Below, one piece after another: positions 6,407 through 9,694 of a stretch of DNA of 9,694 nucleotides. A program made the position numbers and the translations under genes. The stretch is from Helicobacteraceae bacterium (lineage in GTDB: Bacteria > Campylobacterota > Campylobacteria > Campylobacterales > Sulfurimonadaceae), in the NCBI GenBank assembly GCA_015488075.1, contig WFOM01000234.1, forward strand, positions 1-9,694, written 5' to 3'. The notes beneath the pieces were generated by a model. The model had not been told where the DNA came from. It made no database searches and saw nothing but the letters and a program-made list of their open reading frames with translations. Every line of letters begins with the position of its first letter. Position 1 is the stretch's first letter.

Positions 6407-6412
6407 TATAAT
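6407..6412 (+). promoter_or_regulatory. -10 box for the HP0268-family/miaB operon
   Basis: TATAAT lies 26 bp before the first plus-strand gene. The predicted start near 6419 gives a short leader carrying the AAGGA ribosome binding site. The -35 position (about 6384-6389, TAAGTA) is not recognisable. The box is within 8 bp of the nusA -35 element. Confidence 0.6.
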
Positions 6413-6438
6413 ATGCCAAAAAAACAAAAGGAAAGCAA

Positions 6439-6684
6439 ATGGAACTACTTGTTGCCAGAAACGAAATAAACCAAAAACCAAAGAAGATAGAACTCTCAAA
6501 GATAGAAGACAAAGTTGAAAAAAACGGCAATGCCATATTTTACTTTGACAGAGAAAATTCTCACAAATCTCTGCTTGATTTGCAGGATCATTTTGAAGAA
6601 AAAGGATACAGCTTTTATATGGAAGAGATAAAATACGGTCTTGCAGACAACGAATACATCTACCAAGTCCACATCATAAAATAG
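6439..6684 (+). CDS. HP0268-family small protein (putative nuclease)
   Basis: This 81-residue protein resembles, from memory, Helicobacter pylori HP0268 and its Campylobacter orthologue. Shared features are the N-terminal LLVARNE-like strand, the central [15 protein letters not shown] segment (34-48), the [15 protein letters not shown] helix-strand (53-67) and the closing YQVHII. The family is largely confined to Campylobacterota. H. pylori HP0268 has been reported to nick DNA and to act as a purine-specific ribonuclease in vitro, but its cellular role is unclear. No signal peptide or membrane segment is present. AAGGA lies about seven bases before the ATG. It leads the plus-strand operon and sits 7 bp before miaB, so a role linked to RNA or tRNA metabolism is possible but is only inference. 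Confidence 0.8.
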   Translation: MELLVARNEINQKPKKIELSKIEDKVEKNGNAIFYFDRENSHKSLLDLQDHFEEKGYSFYMEEIKYGLADNEYIYQVHIIK

Positions 6685-6691
6685 GTTTGTT

Positions 6692-7993
6692 ATGTCCAAA
6701 AAACTCTATATAGAAACTCTCGGCTGTGCCATGAATGAAAGGGACAGCGAACATATGATAGCAGAACTCAGAGAGAAAGAAGACTATACTCTTACTTCAT
6801 CTATGGAGGAAGCCGACCTTATACTTATAAACACCTGTTCAGTAAGAGAAAAACCGGTTCACAAACTTTTTTCTGAACTTGGATACTTCAACAAAGTCAA
6901 AAAAGATGATGCAAAGATAGGGGTATGTGGTTGCACGGCATCGCATCTGGGAGAAGAGATAATCAAAAGAGCTCCGTATGTCAGTTTTGTTCTGGGGGCA
7001 AGAAATGTATCTAAGATAACAGAGGTTTTGCACAAGCCAAAAGCGGTTGAAACCGACATAAACTATGATGAAAGTCTTTATGCTTTCAGTGATTTTAGAA
7101 GTTCGCCATACAAAGCATATATAAATATATCCATAGGATGTGACAAATCATGCACATTTTGCATAGTGCCAAAAACAAGAGGTGAAGAGATATCAATTCC
7201 CACAGACCTGATACTGCAAGAAGCCCAAAAAGCGGTAAACAGCGGTGCAAAAGAGGTATTTTTACTGGGGCAGAATGTAAACAACTACGGCAGAAGATTT
7301 TCAGGCAAACATCCAAAAACAAACTTTACGGAGCTTCTTAGAAAAGTAAGTGAGATAGAGGGTCTAAAAAGGATAAGATTTACCTCTCCACACCCCTTTC
7401 ACATGGATGATGAATTTTTAAAAGAGTTTGCCGCAAACGACAAAATATGCAAATCTATGCATATGCCTCTACAGTCAGGCTCTACAAAAGTTCTAAAAGA
7501 TATGAAAAGAGGATACACAAAAGAGTGGTTTTTAAACAGAGTCGAAAAACTAAGAAGCTTTGTTCCTGATGTAGGGATATCAACAGACATTATAGTGGCT
7601 TTTCCGGGTGAGAGTGAAGAAGATTTTGAAGATACTCTTGATGTTATGAGAAAGGTTCGTTTTAATCAGATATTTTCTTTCAAATACTCACCAAGACCGC
7701 TGACTGAAGCTGCAGAGTTTACAAACACCGTTGATGAGGAAACGGCAAGCAGAAGACTTACAACACTTCAAAAACTGCATAACGACATAGTTGATGAGAA
7801 AAACAAAGAGCTCCTTGGAAAAACTTACGAAGTTTATTTTGAAGAGTTGAAAGAGGGTTACTTTGTCGCAGGAAGAAGTGATAATAATACCATTATAAAA
7901 GTAAAAGGCTCAGAAGAGCTTCTCGGAGAGTTTAAAAAAGTAAAAATCACCCATACAGGCAGAACAATAATGACAGGGGAGATAGTTGAGTAA
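6692..7993 (+). CDS. miaB: tRNA-2-methylthio-N6-dimethylallyladenosine synthase
   Basis: MiaB is a radical SAM methylthiotransferase that converts i6A37 to ms2i6A37 in tRNAs that read codons starting with U, stabilising codon-anticodon pairing. The 433 residues have the three expected parts. The N-terminal UPF0004 domain binds the auxiliary [4Fe-4S] cluster with Cys12 (LGCAMN), Cys49 (NTCSVRE) and Cys81 (CGCTAS). The radical SAM core has Cys150, Cys154 and Cys157 in GCDKSCTFC. The C-terminal TRAM domain covers about 370-433. The related enzymes MtaB and RimO are less likely, because CSVRE and the [10 protein letters not shown] segment are MiaB-type. ATG at 6692 follows a weak AGGT site over the stop of the preceding gene. 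Its end overlaps the next gene by 8 bp. Confidence 0.95.
   Translation: MSKKLYIETLGCAMNERDSEHMIAELREKEDYTLTSSMEEADLILINTCSVREKPVHKLFSELGYFNKVKKDDAKIGVCGCTASHLGEEIIKRAPYVSFVLGARNVSKITEVLHKPKAVETDINYDESLYAFSDFRSSPYKAYINISIGCDKSCTFCIVPKTRGEEISIPTDLILQEAQKAVNSGAKEVFLLGQNVNNYGRRFSGKHPKTNFTELLRKVSEIEGLKRIRFTSPHPFHMDDEFLKEFAANDKICKSMHMPLQSGSTKVLKDMKRGYTKEWFLNRVEKLRSFVPDVGISTDIIVAFPGESEEDFEDTLDVMRKVRFNQIFSFKYSPRPLTEAAEFTNTVDEETASRRLTTLQKLHNDIVDEKNKELLGKTYEVYFEELKEGYFVAGRSDNNTIIKVKGSEELLGEFKKVKITHTGRTIMTGEIVE
7976..7981 (+). promoter_or_regulatory. Ribosome binding site of the DUF374 gene inside miaB
   Basis: GGGGAG lies near the end of miaB, four bases before the TTG start at 7986. It supports the non-ATG start and translational coupling with miaB. 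Confidence 0.6.
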
Positions 7994-8603
7994 AGAGCTA
8001 AAGAGAAAATTAGCTTTAATCTTTCTCCCTCCTGTGGCTTCTTTACTTATAAGAGTTTTGTATATACTGAACAAAAAAAGTTTTGATATAGAAAAACCGT
8101 CAGATAATTCACCTTTGATATTTGCAGTGTGGCACGGTGATTTGCTGATGCTTCCGTATCTTTACTTCCAATACAGAAAAAAACCTTTTGCAAAAGTAAT
8201 AATCAGTGAACATTTTGACGGACAGATAATTTCCAAAACGATAAAATATTTCAACCTCAAAACGATACGGGGCTCAACAAGAAAAGGTGGGGCAAAAGCA
8301 CTTATAGAAGCTATAAGGGCAGTAAAAAACGGCTATGACATAGGTATAACTCCAGACGGTCCAAAAGGCCCAAGACACAAAGCAAACGACGGTGCGGCAG
8401 TTATCGCACAAAAAGCAGACACCAAGATAGTTGCAGTAAGAATAAAGCCTACAAAATACTGGCAGTTTAACTCATGGGACAAGTTCAAAGTTCCAAAACC
8501 TTTTGGAGAGATAAAATATTATGCTAAAATCATAGATGTAAAAAATTTAGAACTTAACAAAGCAAATGCTTTGGTTGAAAAAAGTCTGGGAAATGGAGAG
8601 TAA
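7986..8603 (+). CDS. DUF374 lysophospholipid acyltransferase-like protein
   Basis: The 205-residue protein belongs to the DUF374 group of the glycerolipid acyltransferase (LPLAT) superfamily, which acylate lipid or lipid A-related acceptors at the inner membrane. A hydrophobic N-terminal segment (about 9-29) would anchor it. The acyltransferase-like motifs are [12 protein letters not shown] with His50, [10 protein letters not shown] (73-82), RGSTRKGG (95-102) and the phosphate-binding [13 protein letters not shown] (121-133). The acceptor lipid is unknown. The start is TTG at 7986; no ATG exists until residue 54, which would remove the membrane segment and catalytic His. The gene overlaps miaB by 8 bp and the next gene by 11 bp. 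Its position in an RNA-modification operon is conserved by gene-order memory in Campylobacter but has no clear functional explanation. Confidence 0.88.
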   Translation: MSKELKRKLALIFLPPVASLLIRVLYILNKKSFDIEKPSDNSPLIFAVWHGDLLMLPYLYFQYRKKPFAKVIISEHFDGQIISKTIKYFNLKTIRGSTRKGGAKALIEAIRAVKNGYDIGITPDGPKGPRHKANDGAAVIAQKADTKIVAVRIKPTKYWQFNSWDKFKVPKPFGEIKYYAKIIDVKNLELNKANALVEKSLGNGE

Positions 8604-9051
8604 AACCAAATACATTATAATCTTTACGGTTGGTATAATAACTGTTTTTGCACTGTTTTTTGTAACAAACCCATCATATCAAAAATCTCTTGAAGCGAAG
8701 TTCTACTACAAAACAGGTGTGTATGACCTGGCATATACACTCTCAAGAGAGGCTTTTGAGCTTGACAATTACAACAAAATGGCAGCAACAATAATGACAC
8801 AATCGCAACTTGCCATGGATTATGAAAAGTATATAGAGGAAGGAAAAAAATATCTAAACGATATAAAGAATATGCTAAAGCAGACATCACTTTCAGATGC
8901 TAACAAAGCAAAAATAAAACTGATGGCTGAGATAATGGTGGGTAAATACAAAAAACTCACACCTTCTGTTGCCATAGACAAAAATCTGCAACAAGAAGCA
9001 AAAAAACTATACCAAAATTTCAGGAAAATCCTTGAAAAAGTTAACAGATAA
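8593..9051 (+). CDS. Single-pass membrane protein with a TPR-like segment, unknown function
   Basis: I do not recognise a named family. The 152-residue product has one hydrophobic helix at about 7-24 (YIIIFTVGIITVFALFFV), after a short charged N-terminus (ESKTK). This predicts a signal anchor with the rest in the periplasm. Residues 37-60 (FYYKTGVYDLAYTLSREAF and on) match the spacing of a TPR helix pair (Y-x-x-G-x-Y-x-x-A, then A-x-x-L-D). The remainder is helical and lysine/glutamate-rich, which suggests protein-protein contact. The frame is also open from an ATG at 8566, but that start lacks a ribosome binding site and would overlap the previous gene by 38 bp, so 8593 is preferred, though its own GGGA is very close (two bases). 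It overlaps the next gene by 20 bp. A scaffold or assembly role is possible only as inference. Confidence 0.75.
   Translation: MESKTKYIIIFTVGIITVFALFFVTNPSYQKSLEAKFYYKTGVYDLAYTLSREAFELDNYNKMAATIMTQSQLAMDYEKYIEEGKKYLNDIKNMLKQTSLSDANKAKIKLMAEIMVGKYKKLTPSVAIDKNLQQEAKKLYQNFRKILEKVNR
9022..9025 (+). promoter_or_regulatory. Ribosome binding site of the recombinase gene
   Basis: AGGA lies six bases before a TTG at 9032, inside the end of the preceding gene. No in-frame ATG lies close by. It supports TTG as the start and suggests coupled translation. Confidence 0.65.
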
Positions 9052-9694
9052 ATATCTACTTGATTTTTTGGATTATCTAAAAGAGCAAAGAGGATACAGC
9101 GACCTTACACTAAAAACATACAGCACGGCTTTAAATGAAGCATTTGATTATATAGAAACTGAAAAAACAAAAAACACTTACAGACTAAACCTTGTTCCTT
9201 ACAGATTTCACATAAAAGAAAATTCAAAAAAAACCATAACAAAAAAACTAAGTGCCATAAGAAGTTTTGCAGAATTTTTAAAAACCAAAAAACTAAAAGT
9301 AGTGATAAAAGGGGATGAATCTATAAAAGTGCCTAAAACACTTCCAAAACCTATAGAGACAAAATATATAAAAGAAGCGATACAAACAAGCGATGAAGAG
9401 ACCAGACTTATAATAATGATGTTTTTTGGACTTGGTCTTAGGATATCTGAACTTTCAAATATAAAACTAAAAGATATTTCAAAAGAGTGGATAAGGATCA
9501 AAGGAAAAGGAAACAAAGAAAGAGATGTGCCTATTTTGGAAGAGATTTATGACAAAATAAACATTTATATAAAAAAATTTAATCCAAAAAGATACCTTTT
9601 TGAAAAAAATGGGGAAAAATTAAGCGAAAATAGAATAAGATATCTCATAGATAAATCTTTTAAAAAAATCGGCATAAAAGCAACACCTCACCAG
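9032..9694 (+). CDS. XerC/XerD-type tyrosine recombinase, 3' end beyond the window
   Basis: The frame runs open to the last base and gives 221 residues, ending TPHQ. An N-terminal SAM-like core-binding domain (about 5-90) precedes the catalytic domain. Box I appears as FFGLGLRISELSNIKLKDI with catalytic Arg137, and the beta-hairpin lysine as Lys159 in KGKGNKERDVPI. The next family motif, LRHxxA, and the nucleophilic tyrosine must lie just past the window. By comparison with XerC/XerD a full length near 270-280 residues is expected, shorter than the ~350 of Helicobacter/Campylobacter XerH, so it may be a different Xer-like enzyme. Likely roles are chromosome dimer resolution at dif or integration of an element; housekeeping neighbours and overlapping start favour a resident gene over a mobile one. 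The TTG start overlaps the previous gene by 20 bp. Confidence 0.88.
   Translation, partial: MKKLTDKYLLDFLDYLKEQRGYSDLTLKTYSTALNEAFDYIETEKTKNTYRLNLVPYRFHIKENSKKTITKKLSAIRSFAEFLKTKKLKVVIKGDESIKVPKTLPKPIETKYIKEAIQTSDEETRLIIMMFFGLGLRISELSNIKLKDISKEWIRIKGKGNKERDVPILEEIYDKINIYIKKFNPKRYLFEKNGEKLSENRIRYLIDKSFKKIGIKATPHQ

Larger units (their letters stand above)
6292..6438. other. Divergent control region between nusA and the HP0268-family gene
   Basis: This 147-bp gap separates two divergent transcription units. It holds a full sigma70-type promoter for nusA, a -10 box for the plus-strand genes, and overlapping inverted repeats. The -35 side of each promoter lies inside the other, so polymerase binding in one direction may exclude the other. 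Confidence 0.7.

Noticed and set aside
9032..9694. Integrase of a genomic island beginning at the right edge.
   Set aside because: The gene overlaps a housekeeping operon, has composition like its neighbours, and no tRNA gene, att repeat or phage gene is visible. The region past the window could still change this.

Overview
The window looks like chromosomal housekeeping DNA from a member of the Campylobacterota (formerly Epsilonproteobacteria), probably a free-living Sulfurimonas/Sulfurovum-like lineage. The evidence is the low G+C content, the short NusA without C-terminal repeats, an HP0268-family protein next to miaB, and ACP, FabF and AccA sequences that resemble the Campylobacter versions from memory. 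No search was possible, so the genus is inference.

Minus strand (6291 down to 135): nusA, gpmI, fabG, acpP, fabF, accA. nusA and gpmI are coupled, with the gpmI ribosome binding site overlapping the nusA stop codon. The next four genes supply fatty acid synthesis: the acetyl-CoA carboxylase alpha subunit, the acyl carrier protein, the condensing enzyme FabF and the ketoreductase FabG. acpP has its own extended -10 promoter and is followed by a hairpin before fabF, which could set ACP levels apart from its neighbours.

Between gpmI and fabG (3437-3669) lies the most unusual feature: 16 perfect head-to-tail copies of a 7-bp unit (CTCAATC on the + strand). Two inverted copies of the same unit sit just upstream of the fabG ribosome binding site. 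Similar but decayed sequence lies downstream of accA at the left edge.

Plus strand (6439 to the right edge): an HP0268-family small protein, miaB (tRNA methylthiolation), a DUF374 lysophospholipid-acyltransferase-like protein, an unrecognised single-pass membrane protein with a TPR-like stretch, and a XerC/XerD-type tyrosine recombinase cut by the window end. The last three genes each overlap the gene before, so they appear translationally coupled. The recombinase uses a TTG start and ends in the window at TPHQ, just before the expected LRHxxA box.

The two transcription units diverge from a 147-bp region (6292-6438) with a near-consensus nusA promoter, an opposing -10 box and overlapping inverted repeats. 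I see no convincing new defence or mobile system. The heptamer array and its inverted partner are the best candidates for a second look.
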